Shown here: positions 1 to 7,835 of the stretch, in pieces
How the letters are laid out: every line of letters starts with the position of its first letter
Position numbering within the stretch: the stretch's first letter is position 1
From: Alphaproteobacteria bacterium
GTDB lineage: Bacteria > Pseudomonadota > Alphaproteobacteria > Sphingomonadales > Sphingomonadaceae
DNA length: 60,790 bases
Assembly (NCBI GenBank): GCA_018970445.1
Contig: JAGWWF010000023.1
Span: forward strand, 1-60,790
Direction: 5' to 3'
Notes under the pieces: generated by a model
What the model was told of the DNA's origin: nothing
The model's input: only the letters and a program-made list of their open reading frames with translations
Databases searched by the model: none
Made by a program: the position numbers and the translations under genes

Positions 1-8
1 TGCCACTT

Positions 9-44
9 CCCCACCCCCGACCCCTCCCCTGAAGGGGAGGGGAG
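9..44 (-). repeat. C/G-rich hairpin plus G-run repeat downstream of ilvN
   Basis: Read on the minus strand, which is the sense strand of ilvN, this is a C-rich arm, a TTCA loop, a complementary G-rich arm and two more G-runs. The G-runs are 4, 4, 5 and 4 long, separated by A, TC and T. Apart from the loop it is identical to the copy after dnaK at 47159-47194, and it lies directly downstream of a gene in the same orientation. It could act as a 3' end or stabiliser hairpin, a REP-like repeat or a quadruplex. The function is inferred. Confidence 0.7.
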
Positions 45-50
45 TTGACT

Positions 51-560
51 TCAAACCGCCTCCGCGCCGCGCGCGATGGCCACAACCCCGGTGCGGGCAA
101 CCTCCACCAGGCCGACCTCCCGCATCAGGGCGATGAACTGGTTCACCTTGTCGGTGGAGCCGGACACTTCGAACACGAAGCTGGCGGTGCTGGTATCGAC
201 CGGCCGGGCGCGGAAGATATCGGCCAGGCGCAGCGCCTCCACCCGCTTGTCGCCCACGCCGGCCACCTTCACCAGCGCCATCTCGCGTTCCACATGCGGG
301 CCCCAATCGGTGAGATCGACCACCTTGTGCACCGGCACGAGCCGATCCAGCTGCGCCATGATCTGATCGATCACCGGCGGCGGGCCGTTGGTGACCAGCG
401 TGATGCGGCTGACCTCGTGATTGTCGGACACGTCGGCCACCGTGAGACTTTCGATATTGTAGCCGCGCGCCGAGAACAGGCCGACGATGCGGGCGAGCAC
501 GCCGGCCTCGTTGTCGACCAGGATCGACAGCGTGTGCCGTTCGGAGGGGAGATGTTTCAT
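51..560 (-). CDS. ilvN: Acetolactate synthase small (regulatory) subunit
   Basis: This is the regulatory subunit of acetohydroxyacid synthase, which feeds valine, leucine and isoleucine synthesis. The 169 residues match the usual length. An ACT domain occupies about residues 8-85, with the segment HTLSILVDNEAGVLARIVGL and then GYNIESLTV, and the C-terminal domain follows. The ATG overlaps the stop of the upstream AT-rich gene in an ATGA junction, so translation is probably coupled. The catalytic subunit ilvB lies one gene further upstream. The identification is firm. What is unusual is the foreign-looking gene separating the two subunits. Confidence 0.96.
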   Translation of the reverse strand: MKHLPSERHTLSILVDNEAGVLARIVGLFSARGYNIESLTVADVSDNHEVSRITLVTNGPPPVIDQIMAQLDRLVPVHKVVDLTDWGPHVEREMALVKVAGVGDKRVEALRLADIFRARPVDTSTASFVFEVSGSTDKVNQFIALMREVGLVEVARTGVVAIARGAEAV

Positions 561-1051
561 GATAGGTACTTCTTAGCATCCGAGTGTCTTTTGCTCACAC
601 CAATCGCTTGCCTAACAGCATCAACGAAAGTTGTTCTGAGATTTGCGTATTTTACGCTCCCGCCTGCTTGTAAATCCGCGCTTTTGAGAGCCGCCTGATC
701 AGCAACAACTTGCTCAATCATCTGTTGAACAATCCTCGGCGCCTCCGCTTTCGGATTGGGAAAAATGAAAGCTGACTGATCGTATAGGCAAATAAGTTCA
801 TTACCAATAGAAGTTGCTCGATCTGAACGCGATTGCCGATCTAACTGTAAGTTGTAGAGTTCAACCACTCCAGGTAAGACCTTAAGAACTTCAGCGCCCC
901 AACGTGCAACATCGCTCGCGTAAGCAACGCCGTGCTGACGATCGGCATTCTTGGCGCTCTTGCCTGCATTCCAAGCTGAAATGGCCGCCGCAAAAGCGGC
1001 CACAATAGCTGAGATTGCGGGCGCAAACTTAAGAGGCTCCTCCAAGATCAC
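557..1051 (-). CDS. AT-rich hypothetical membrane-anchored protein between ilvB and ilvN
   Basis: I do not recognise this 164-residue protein with certainty. A hydrophobic helix near residues 10-27 (FAPAISAIVAAFAAAISAW) suggests an N-terminal membrane anchor, followed by a mostly helical soluble part. The segment YDQSAFIFPN is loosely reminiscent of small anchored proteins of unknown function that carry an FFPN motif, but this is from memory. The gene is plainly richer in A+T than its neighbours and uses codons they avoid (TTA, AAA, ATA). It starts at GTG inside the ilvB stop (GTGA) and ends at the ilvN start (ATGA), so it sits without gaps in the ilvBN operon. It is probably acquired. Confidence 0.8.
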   Translation of the reverse strand: MILEEPLKFAPAISAIVAAFAAAISAWNAGKSAKNADRQHGVAYASDVARWGAEVLKVLPGVVELYNLQLDRQSRSDRATSIGNELICLYDQSAFIFPNPKAEAPRIVQQMIEQVVADQAALKSADLQAGGSVKYANLRTTFVDAVRQAIGVSKRHSDAKKYLS

Positions 1052-2796
1052 ACCAGCGCCTTCGCATCATCATCCGCCGGGCCGACTTCGTCCGCCGCGC
1101 TCAGGATCATGTCGGTGTGCGCCGCGCCGGATGGGATCATCGGGAAGCAGTTGGCCAGCTTGGCCACGCGGCAATCCACCACCACCGGGCCGGGGTGATC
1201 CAGCATGGCCTGGATGCCGGCATCCAGATCGTCCGGCCCTTCGATGGTGATGCCCTTCCAGCCATAGGCTTCGGCGAGTTTCACGAAATCCGGCAGCGAA
1301 TCGGAATAGCTCTCGCTGTAGCGGCTGCCGTGGTTCAGTTCCTGCCACTGGCGCACCATGCCCATATATTCATTGTTGATGATGAAGATCTTCACCGGCA
1401 GCCGATATTGGGTGGCCGTGCCCAGTTCCTGGATGTTCATCTGGATGCTGGCTTCGCCGGCGATATCGATCACCAGCGCGCCCGGAAACGCCAGTTGCGC
1501 GCCGATGGCGGCCGGCAGGCCATAGCCCATGGTGCCCAGCCCGCCGCTGGTCAGCCACTTGTTGGGTTCGTGGAAGCCGAAATGCTGCGCCGCCCACATC
1601 TGGTGCTGGCCCACCTCGGTGGAGATGATCGGCTTCTTCGTGCGTGTCATCTCATAGAGGCGCTGGATCGCCTTTTGCGGCAGCAGCGAATCGCCCTTCT
1701 GTTCGAAACCGAAGCTGTTGCGCGCGCGCCAGCCCTTGATCTGCTCCCACCAGGCCGTCTGGTCAGCCGCGCGGTGCCCGCGGGCGCGCCACAGCTTCAG
1801 CATGTCTTCCAGCACGCTGCCGACATCGCCCTGGATGGCCAGATCCACCCGCACCGTCTTGTTGAAGCTGGAGCGATCGATATCGACATGGATCTTCTTC
1901 GAATGCGGCGAGAACGCATCCAGCCGGCCGGTGACGCGATCATCGAAGCGCGCGCCCAGGCAGACCATCAGATCACAGCGGTTCATCGCCATGTTGGCTT
2001 CGTAACTGCCGTGCATGCCCAGCATGCCCAGAAACTGCGGATGATCATCGGGCACGCTGCCCAGGCCCATCAGCGTGGACGTGACCGGCGCGCCACAGGC
2101 CTTGGCCAGTTCGCGCAGCAGCTGGCTCGCCACCGGGCCGCTGTTGATGATGCCGCCGCCGGTATACAGGATCGGGCGTTCGGCCGCGGCCAGCATGTCC
2201 ACCGCCGCTTCGATGGCGGCCAGATCACCCTTCACCTGCGGCTTGTACGTCTTGTGGGTGATGGCGCCGGGCTTGGTGTAGCGTGCCTTCATGATCTGCA
2301 CATCCTTGGGGATGTCGATCACCACCGGGCCGGGGCGGCCGGAACGGGCGATGTAGAAGGCCTCGTGCAGCACCGGGCCGAGCCTTGCCGTCTCCTTCAC
2401 CAGGTAATTATGCTTGGAACAATGGCGGGTGATGCCCACCGTGTCGCATTCCTGGAAGGCATCGGTGCCGATCAGATGCGTGGGCACCTGGCCGGTGATC
2501 ACCACCAGCGGCACCGAATCCATCAGCGCATCGGTGATGCCCGTCACCGCATTGGTGGCGCCGGGGCCGGAGGTGACGAGCACCACACCCACCTTGCCGC
2601 TGGCCCGGGCATAGCCTTCGGCGGCGTGGACAGCCGCCTGTTCGTGGCGCACCAGGATGTGGCGGATGCGGTTCTGCTGGAACAGCGCGTCATAGATCGG
2701 CAGCACCGCGCCGCCCGGATAGCCGAAGATCACTTCGACACCCAGATCGATCAATGCCTGCACCGTGATGTCGGCGCCGGTGATCTCCGTGCCCAT
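1048..2796 (-). CDS. ilvB: Acetolactate synthase large (catalytic) subunit
   Basis: This thiamine-diphosphate enzyme condenses pyruvate with pyruvate or 2-oxobutyrate in branched-chain amino-acid synthesis. At 582 residues it has normal length. The N-terminal pyrimidine-binding domain includes VIFGYPGGAVLPIYDAL and the conserved Glu in RHEQAAVHAAEGYARA. A central domain follows, then a C-terminal TPP domain ending in NNEYMGMVRQWQE. I chose the ATG that begins MGTEITGAD. It has GGAACAAGG upstream and fits the promoter at 2844-2872. The usual Asp of the Mg/TPP motif (G-D-G/A) is read here as Glu (IAGEASIQMN). Confidence 0.96.
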   Translation of the reverse strand: MGTEITGADITVQALIDLGVEVIFGYPGGAVLPIYDALFQQNRIRHILVRHEQAAVHAAEGYARASGKVGVVLVTSGPGATNAVTGITDALMDSVPLVVITGQVPTHLIGTDAFQECDTVGITRHCSKHNYLVKETARLGPVLHEAFYIARSGRPGPVVIDIPKDVQIMKARYTKPGAITHKTYKPQVKGDLAAIEAAVDMLAAAERPILYTGGGIINSGPVASQLLRELAKACGAPVTSTLMGLGSVPDDHPQFLGMLGMHGSYEANMAMNRCDLMVCLGARFDDRVTGRLDAFSPHSKKIHVDIDRSSFNKTVRVDLAIQGDVGSVLEDMLKLWRARGHRAADQTAWWEQIKGWRARNSFGFEQKGDSLLPQKAIQRLYEMTRTKKPIISTEVGQHQMWAAQHFGFHEPNKWLTSGGLGTMGYGLPAAIGAQLAFPGALVIDIAGEASIQMNIQELGTATQYRLPVKIFIINNEYMGMVRQWQELNHGSRYSESYSDSLPDFVKLAEAYGWKGITIEGPDDLDAGIQAMLDHPGPVVVDCRVAKLANCFPMIPSGAAHTDMILSAADEVGPADDDAKALV

Positions 2797-2843
2797 GGCC
2801 TTGTTCCACAGCAAATCGCGCCGCCGGAATTGGCGGTCGGCTG

Positions 2844-2872
2844 CTGTTACGGGATGGAAATTTGCCGGTCAA
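2844..2872 (-). promoter_or_regulatory. Probable sigma-70 promoter of ilvB
   Basis: On the minus strand TTGACC and TAACAG are separated by exactly 17 nt. The start of transcription would fall near 2837, leaving a leader of about 40 nt before the ilvB ATG. That leader is too short for a classic leader-peptide attenuator. Confidence 0.6.
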
Positions 2873-2907
2873 CCCCCAACGGCGCAATTTTCATGCGCAA
2901 AGATGGT

Positions 2908-3174
2908 TCAGGAAACAACTTCCTGCAAGCCGTTGCGGCGGCCAAAGGCCAGCGCCAGGGCCAGCACGCCAACGGCCACCGCCACCAGCGGGGCGGGCAT
3001 TTCCGGCTCGGCCGGGGCGTTCGCCTTGGGCAGGGCGGCGGGATCGCAGCCACCAACGCTGTCGAAACAGGCGCTGGGCTGCTGGGCCGGGCTGTTTATC
3101 ATCACGGTCGCCGCCGCCGGAGCCACCGCCGTGGCCCCGATCAACATCAGCAAGGCAAATTTTGTCGTGCGCAT
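2908..3174 (-). CDS. Small exported protein with PEP-CTERM-like tail
   Basis: This 88-residue protein has a signal peptide (MRTTKFALLMLIGATAVAPAAA) and a short linker with two Cys residues. It ends with a Pro/Glu patch (AEPEMPAP), a hydrophobic helix (LVAVAVGVLALALAFG) and Arg-Arg. That order resembles the PEP-CTERM exosortase sorting signal, although the VPEP box is degenerate. I chose the internal ATG because AGGGGGAC precedes it and the signal peptide starts there. It lies next to a clear PEP-CTERM protein on the same strand. The function is unknown. Confidence 0.6.
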   Translation of the reverse strand: MRTTKFALLMLIGATAVAPAAATVMINSPAQQPSACFDSVGGCDPAALPKANAPAEPEMPAPLVAVAVGVLALALAFGRRNGLQEVVS

Positions 3175-3405
3175 GAGTCCCCCTGAATGCTGCACTGCAT
3201 CATAGCGGCCCTTGATGACAGGCATGTGAACCCGGCGCGGGTGTCACAGCCTTGTTTCAAGGGCTTGCCCTGTGGATGTCCGGGCCCCACCCCGCTCCAC
3301 AAATTGCAAAGCAACATGTCAGTGCTCGCGCATGTACGCAGGTGCGTCAATACGCGATGCAGCGCATAGGGCGGGCCGGTGGCGGATTCCGGCGAAGCGA
3401 GCGAT

Positions 3406-4893
3406 TCAGGCGGTGAGCAGCAGGCGGCGGCGACGCAGGCTGGCGCCGACCAGGCCGAATCCGGCGATCAGCAGCATCCAGCTGGCCGGTTCGGGCACGA
3501 TCACGCCGCTGCCCTGATAGGTGCCCAGGTGCACTTCATCCTGCATGGTGTAGTTGTTGGCCACCACGCTGCCTTCCATCAGCTTGGCCTGCACATTGGC
3601 CAGCGGGGCCAGCAGCGAGCCGTGGAACATGCGATCGATGGTGATGCTGGTGGCATCGACGAAGTTCCAGATCACCTGCTGGTTGTGGGCGCGGGCGTTG
3701 TTGATGAAGTTTGTAGTGATGGTGAGACTGGTGTTGCCGATGTTGCGCACATTGATCACCACCGGCAGCGTGGTGTTGGGGAAATTATAGCTGAATTCCT
3801 GCTTGTTGAAGAAGCTGGGGCCGTTGATTTCGAATAGCGCGAAGCCGGCGCCATTGTTGACCGCGTTGAAGAACGCCGTCTGGTTCTGGCCGGTGACGCT
3901 GATGCTGCTGGGGTTGCTGGCGATCGTCAGGCTGGCCAGCGTGTTGGACAGGGCCCGCACATTGGCCGACAGGATCGCCGCTTCGCTGGTGATCGCCGGG
4001 GCCGCCGGGGCACCCGGCACGATCGGCGCCGGCACGACATTGTTGAAGCTGTAAAGGCTGTTGAAGCTGCCGCCGTTGGCATTGCCGCTGATGCTGCCGC
4101 CGGCATAGACGAAGACGCCGCTGCTGCCATTGAAATTGCTGATGCTGCCGCCGGCCTTGATCGTGCTGTTGCCGCCGGCATTGCCCTGGCCGATGTTGCC
4201 GGCGACCGAGACCGACTGGTTGTTGCTGCCCGAAAGCTGCCCAAGATTGCCGCCGATGGTGGCATTGCCGCCACTGCCAAAGCCCAGATTGCCGACATTG
4301 CCGCGCACCGAAACGCTGGTGTTCTGGCCGCCGTTGATGTTGCCATTCACGCTGCCGCCGACGCGCAGCGTGACATTGTCCGACAGGTTGACGCCATTTT
4401 GCAGCGATCCGGTCACGTTCAGCGTGGTGCCGGCACCGACATTCAGATTGTTGGTGACATCGCCGCCGATGCGGGCGGTGCCGCCGGTGCTGTTGAAATT
4501 GATGCCCGGCACATTGCCCTGGATGGCCACGCCATAGACATTCTGGCCACCGAAATCGCCCACACGGGGGCCGCCGGCACCATTGGCACCGTTGTTGATG
4601 TTGAGATTTTGCGCGACATTGCCGCCCACCGACAGCGTGGCACGGGCCGAGGCGGTGAAGCGCTGGCCGTTGGCGCTGCTGCCGATGCCGATCTGGGAGG
4701 AACTGCCCGACACGTTGCGGCCGACGAATGCCTTGCCCTCCACCTCGCCGCCCTGGATGGTGAGATCGTTGAGAACGATCAGATTGAGTTCACGCATGGC
4801 CTGCAGGCCGGCCAGTGCCTGATTGACCGCCGCCGCCGGCGTGGCCAGCAGCGTGGTGGAGATGAGCAACCCGATGGACAGATGACGATGCAT
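3406..4893 (-). CDS. PEP-CTERM choice-of-anchor A family protein
   Basis: This is an exported surface protein of 495 residues. It has a signal peptide (MHRHLSIGLLISTTLLATPAAA), then a choice-of-anchor A type domain (LNLIVLNDLTIQGGEVEGKAFVGRNV), and a long Gly/Asn/Ser-rich region in which 'GGN(V/L/I)' strands recur at regular spacing like a beta solenoid. It ends in a classic PEP-CTERM signal (VPEPASWMLLIAGFGLVGAS, then RRRR). Exosortases remove such tails and deliver the protein to the envelope, and no exosortase gene is in this window. The start is the ATG with AAAGGG 9 nt upstream. The role is probably in matrix or surface structure, which is inferred. Confidence 0.88.
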   Translation of the reverse strand: MHRHLSIGLLISTTLLATPAAAVNQALAGLQAMRELNLIVLNDLTIQGGEVEGKAFVGRNVSGSSSQIGIGSSANGQRFTASARATLSVGGNVAQNLNINNGANGAGGPRVGDFGGQNVYGVAIQGNVPGINFNSTGGTARIGGDVTNNLNVGAGTTLNVTGSLQNGVNLSDNVTLRVGGSVNGNINGGQNTSVSVRGNVGNLGFGSGGNATIGGNLGQLSGSNNQSVSVAGNIGQGNAGGNSTIKAGGSISNFNGSSGVFVYAGGSISGNANGGSFNSLYSFNNVVPAPIVPGAPAAPAITSEAAILSANVRALSNTLASLTIASNPSSISVTGQNQTAFFNAVNNGAGFALFEINGPSFFNKQEFSYNFPNTTLPVVINVRNIGNTSLTITTNFINNARAHNQQVIWNFVDATSITIDRMFHGSLLAPLANVQAKLMEGSVVANNYTMQDEVHLGTYQGSGVIVPEPASWMLLIAGFGLVGASLRRRRLLLTA

Positions 4894-5022
4894 GGCCAGA
4901 CCCTTTGTGCCGGCCCCTCTGCCAGCCTCCATGTTCCGCCTGCTAGCCGGGCAGGCAGATGAATTAAAGACTAATTTAACATTAATTCATGGCGCTTGCA
5001 AATCTTTGCATTCGGGCCGTCG

Positions 5023-5910
5023 TCAGGCCAGATCCGGCCGCACCCAACCGGCAAGCTGGTTGCGCGCCCAGGTCTGTTGCCGCTTCTGATAGTGGCGTGT
5101 GGCGGCCAGCGCCGCCGCCATGGCCGCCGCCAGATCGCATCGCCCGGCCAGGTGGGCGGCCAGTTGCGGCACCGCCAGCGCCTTCATCACCGGCGCATCC
5201 GCCGGCAGCCGGCGCGCCAGCAGCGCCGCCACTTCGGCCAGCGCGCCCTGCGCCAGCATCGCCTCCAGCCGGGCTGCGGCGCGGGCATTCAGCTCGGCGC
5301 GCGGCCGATCGGCCACCAGCCCCTGCACCGCCGCTTCGCCCAGGCCGCCCGCGCGCTGCTGCTGCCAATCGGCCAAGGTGCGGCCGGTCGAACGCACCAC
5401 CTCCAGCGCGCGCAGCGTGCGCTGGCGATCGGCCGGCATCAGGCGGGCGGCGGCGGCGGGGTCTTCGCGTTCCAGCGCGGCGCGGGCCGCGGCTGTATCC
5501 AGTGTGCGCACACTGGCTCGCACCGCTTCGTCGATGGCCGGCACCGGGGCCAGGCCGTGGATCAGCGCGGCCAGATACAGGCCGGTGCCGCCCACGATGA
5601 TCGGGTGGCGGCCGGCGGCGCGCACCGTTGCAATCGCGTCGCTGGCCATCGCCGCCCAGCGCGCTGCGCTGCACACATCATCACCGGCCAGCACGCCATA
5701 AAGATGGTGCGGCACGGCGGCCAGATCATCCGGGCCGGGCCGGGCGGTGACGATGGCCAGATCGGCATACAGCTGGCTGGCATCGGCATTGATGATGCTG
5801 CCACCCACCCGGCGCGCCAGGGCGATCGCCAATGCAGACTTGCCGCCGGCCGTTGGCCCTGTCAGGACGGTGATCCGCCGGGGATCAAGGACAATGTCGG
5901 ACGCGCTCAT
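5023..5910 (-). CDS. miaA: tRNA dimethylallyltransferase
   Basis: MiaA transfers the dimethylallyl group to N6 of A37 in tRNAs that read UNN codons. The 295 residues fit the family. The P-loop GPTAGGKS is at residues 18-25, NADASQLYADL is the substrate loop, VGGTGLYL follows, and the C-terminal part contains TRHYQKRQQTW. The ATG at 5910 lies inside serB on the other strand, so the two genes overlap at their 5' ends by 17 bp. No in-frame ATG remains between it and the P-loop, so the overlap looks real. trmO, which modifies the same tRNA position, is two genes away. Confidence 0.95.
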   Translation of the reverse strand: MSASDIVLDPRRITVLTGPTAGGKSALAIALARRVGGSIINADASQLYADLAIVTARPGPDDLAAVPHHLYGVLAGDDVCSAARWAAMASDAIATVRAAGRHPIIVGGTGLYLAALIHGLAPVPAIDEAVRASVRTLDTAAARAALEREDPAAAARLMPADRQRTLRALEVVRSTGRTLADWQQQRAGGLGEAAVQGLVADRPRAELNARAAARLEAMLAQGALAEVAALLARRLPADAPVMKALAVPQLAAHLAGRCDLAAAMAAALAATRHYQKRQQTWARNQLAGWVRPDLA

Positions 5911-6784
5911 CATCACTCTGGTTGCCGAAGGCGCCTTGTCGCCCGGCGACGTGTCGGCGGCAAGCGATGTCGTGCGCGGGATCGGGGCGCAGGTGCTGGC
6001 GCAAAGCTGGCTGGAAGCCGGCGACGCGTTCGATATACTCGCTCGTGGCGATGGCCCCGCGGTGCGTGCCGCGCTGGAAGAGGCGCTGCCGGCGGTGGAC
6101 GTGGTGGTGCAATCGGGCAGCAGCCCCCGCCGCAAACGCCTGATCGTGGCCGACATGGATTCCACCATGATCGCCTGCGAATGCATCGACGAACTGGCCG
6201 ATTATGCCGGCGTGAAGGCGCAGGTGGCGGCCGTGACCGAGGCGGCGATGCGGGGCGAGCTGGACTTTGCCGGCGCGCTGAAGGCCCGGGTGGCGCTGCT
6301 CAAGGGGCTGCCGGTGGCCACGCTGGCCGAATGCCTGCGCGACCGGGTGCGGCTGAACCCCGGCGCGCGGCCGTTGGTGCAGACGATGGCGGCCCACGGC
6401 GCGCGCTCGCTGCTGGTTTCGGGCGGCTTCATGGATTTTGCCGTGCCGGTCGCCCGCCAGATCGGCTTTGCCCGCGCCATCGCCAACCGGCTGGATCGCG
6501 ATGGCGGTCATCTGGCCGGCACCGTGGCCGATCCGATCGTGGATGCCGCCGCCAAGCAGGCCCTGCTGGCCGCCGATGGCACGCCCCTGAACGCGGTGCT
6601 GGCCGTGGGCGATGGCGCCAACGACATTCCGATGATCACGGCGGCCAGTGCCGGTGGCGGCCTGGGCATCGCCTATCACGCCAAGCCGAAAACCGCCCTG
6701 GCGGCACAGGCGCATGTGCGCCACGGCGACCTGACCGTGCTGCTGCGCGCGCAGGGCTATGTGCGCAGCGACTGGCAGCCATGA
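5894..6784 (+). CDS. serB: Phosphoserine phosphatase
   Basis: SerB catalyses the last step of serine synthesis, O-phosphoserine to serine. It has 296 residues: a divergent ACT-like N-terminal region (1-80) and then the HAD domain. Catalytic motif I is DMDST at residues 87-91, motif II is in LLVSGGFMDF, and motif III is VGDGANDIPM. I chose the ATG giving MSDALIITLVAEG because the N-terminal domain begins there. The gene is divergent from miaA and overlaps it by 17 bp, so its promoter must lie inside miaA coding sequence. Confidence 0.95.
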   Translation: MSDALIITLVAEGALSPGDVSAASDVVRGIGAQVLAQSWLEAGDAFDILARGDGPAVRAALEEALPAVDVVVQSGSSPRRKRLIVADMDSTMIACECIDELADYAGVKAQVAAVTEAAMRGELDFAGALKARVALLKGLPVATLAECLRDRVRLNPGARPLVQTMAAHGARSLLVSGGFMDFAVPVARQIGFARAIANRLDRDGGHLAGTVADPIVDAAAKQALLAADGTPLNAVLAVGDGANDIPMITAASAGGGLGIAYHAKPKTALAAQAHVRHGDLTVLLRAQGYVRSDWQP

Positions 6785-6844
6785 CCGCCAGCCCCTTGGC
6801 GGCCGCCGCGTGCGCGCTACACTTGGGCAACCAGGGAGCGCGCC

Positions 6845-7309
6845 ATGACCCGTTTCACCCTCGCAGCCATTGGCCATGTCGATGGCGGACGCACCGCGGC
6901 CATCGATGATGACTGGGGCGCCAGCCGCGCCACCATCCGGCTTGATCCGGGCCGGTTCGACGCCGAGGCGCTGCTTGGCCTGGACGGCTTCAGCCATGCC
7001 GAGGTGATCTTCCTGTTCGACCGGGTGGGCGAGGACGAGATCACCACCGGCGCCCGCCATCCGCGCGGCAACACGGACTGGCCGCGCGTGGGGATATTTG
7101 CCCAGCGTGGGCGCAACCGGCCCAACCGGCTGGGGGTGAGCATCTGCCGGATCATCGGCGTGGACGGGCTGGCGCTGGCGGTGGAGGGGCTGGATGCCAT
7201 CGACGGCACGCCGGTGCTGGACATCAAGCCGGTGATGGCCGGCTTCCTGCCGCGCGGGCCCATGCACGAACCCGATTGGGCTCGCGCCATCATGGCCGAT
7301 TACTGGTGA
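6845..7309 (+). CDS. trmO: tRNA (N6-threonylcarbamoyladenosine37-N6)-methyltransferase TrmO family
   Basis: This is a 154-residue TsaA/TrmO (UPF0066) protein. Members use S-adenosylmethionine to methylate t6A37 of certain tRNAs. The family signature is present as RGRNRPNRLGVSICRI, with an N-terminal beta-barrel segment (GFSHAEVIFLFDR) and the late motif GTPVLDIKP. AGGGAGCGCGCC precedes the ATG. It follows serB by 60 bp on the same strand and may be cotranscribed. It is shorter than E. coli TrmO, which has an extra C-terminal domain. The family is certain, and the exact substrate is inferred. Confidence 0.88.
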   Translation: MTRFTLAAIGHVDGGRTAAIDDDWGASRATIRLDPGRFDAEALLGLDGFSHAEVIFLFDRVGEDEITTGARHPRGNTDWPRVGIFAQRGRNRPNRLGVSICRIIGVDGLALAVEGLDAIDGTPVLDIKPVMAGFLPRGPMHEPDWARAIMADYW

Positions 7310-7717
7310 TCAGGCCGGGAACAGCCTGGCCGTCAGCCAGGTGCCCGCCGCCGCCGTGCTGCCGGTGAGCACGGTGCCCCAGATCAGATCGAGCACCGTC
7401 ACCTTCAGGCTCCACACCTTGAGCGTGGCATAGTTGGTGAAATCATAGGTGGCATAGCACAGGAAGCCCAGGATGGCGCCCTGCAGCGCCGCGCGGGCCA
7501 CGCCTTCGTTCAGGCCCGGCCACACCGCGAAATAGACGATGCCGCCGATATATATGGCATAGAAGATCATCGCCGGGGCCAGGCGAAAGCCGTTTTCCAT
7601 CATCACCGGGCCGATTTCCGGCTTGTACAGGCGCGGCGCCATGTTGATCAGCCACACCGCATCGACGGCGGCAAAGGCAACCAGGGTCAGGCCATAGGCA
7701 GCAAGCATCTTGATCAT
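7310..7717 (-). CDS. DUF2177 family membrane protein
   Basis: This is a small integral membrane protein of 135 residues with about four helices. It matches DUF2177 as I know it: the N-terminal AAYGLTLVAFAAVDAVWL, the central GIVYFAV and the conserved CYATYDFTNYATLKVWSL. The biochemical function is not known. The gene converges with trmO, and the two stop codons are adjacent. An ATG 12 bp upstream (7729) is an alternative start, and neither has a clear ribosome-binding site. Confidence 0.85.
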   Translation of the reverse strand: MIKMLAAYGLTLVAFAAVDAVWLINMAPRLYKPEIGPVMMENGFRLAPAMIFYAIYIGGIVYFAVWPGLNEGVARAALQGAILGFLCYATYDFTNYATLKVWSLKVTVLDLIWGTVLTGSTAAAGTWLTARLFPA

Positions 7718-7835
7718 GGCGGCATCCATAGCGACGCCGGCAGCATTTGACAGGGGGCCTTTCCATCCGCGATGCTGTGTCGCGTAAGGATCAGGGCAGC
7801 CGGGCAGGCGCTGTCGAACGCTGTGGGGAACGGGC

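Noticed and set aside
4960-4990. TTAA ... TTAA pair upstream of the PEP-CTERM gene as a CtrA site
   Set aside because: The spacing is 8 nt rather than the 7 nt of the CtrA consensus, in an AT-rich patch where such pairs arise by chance.
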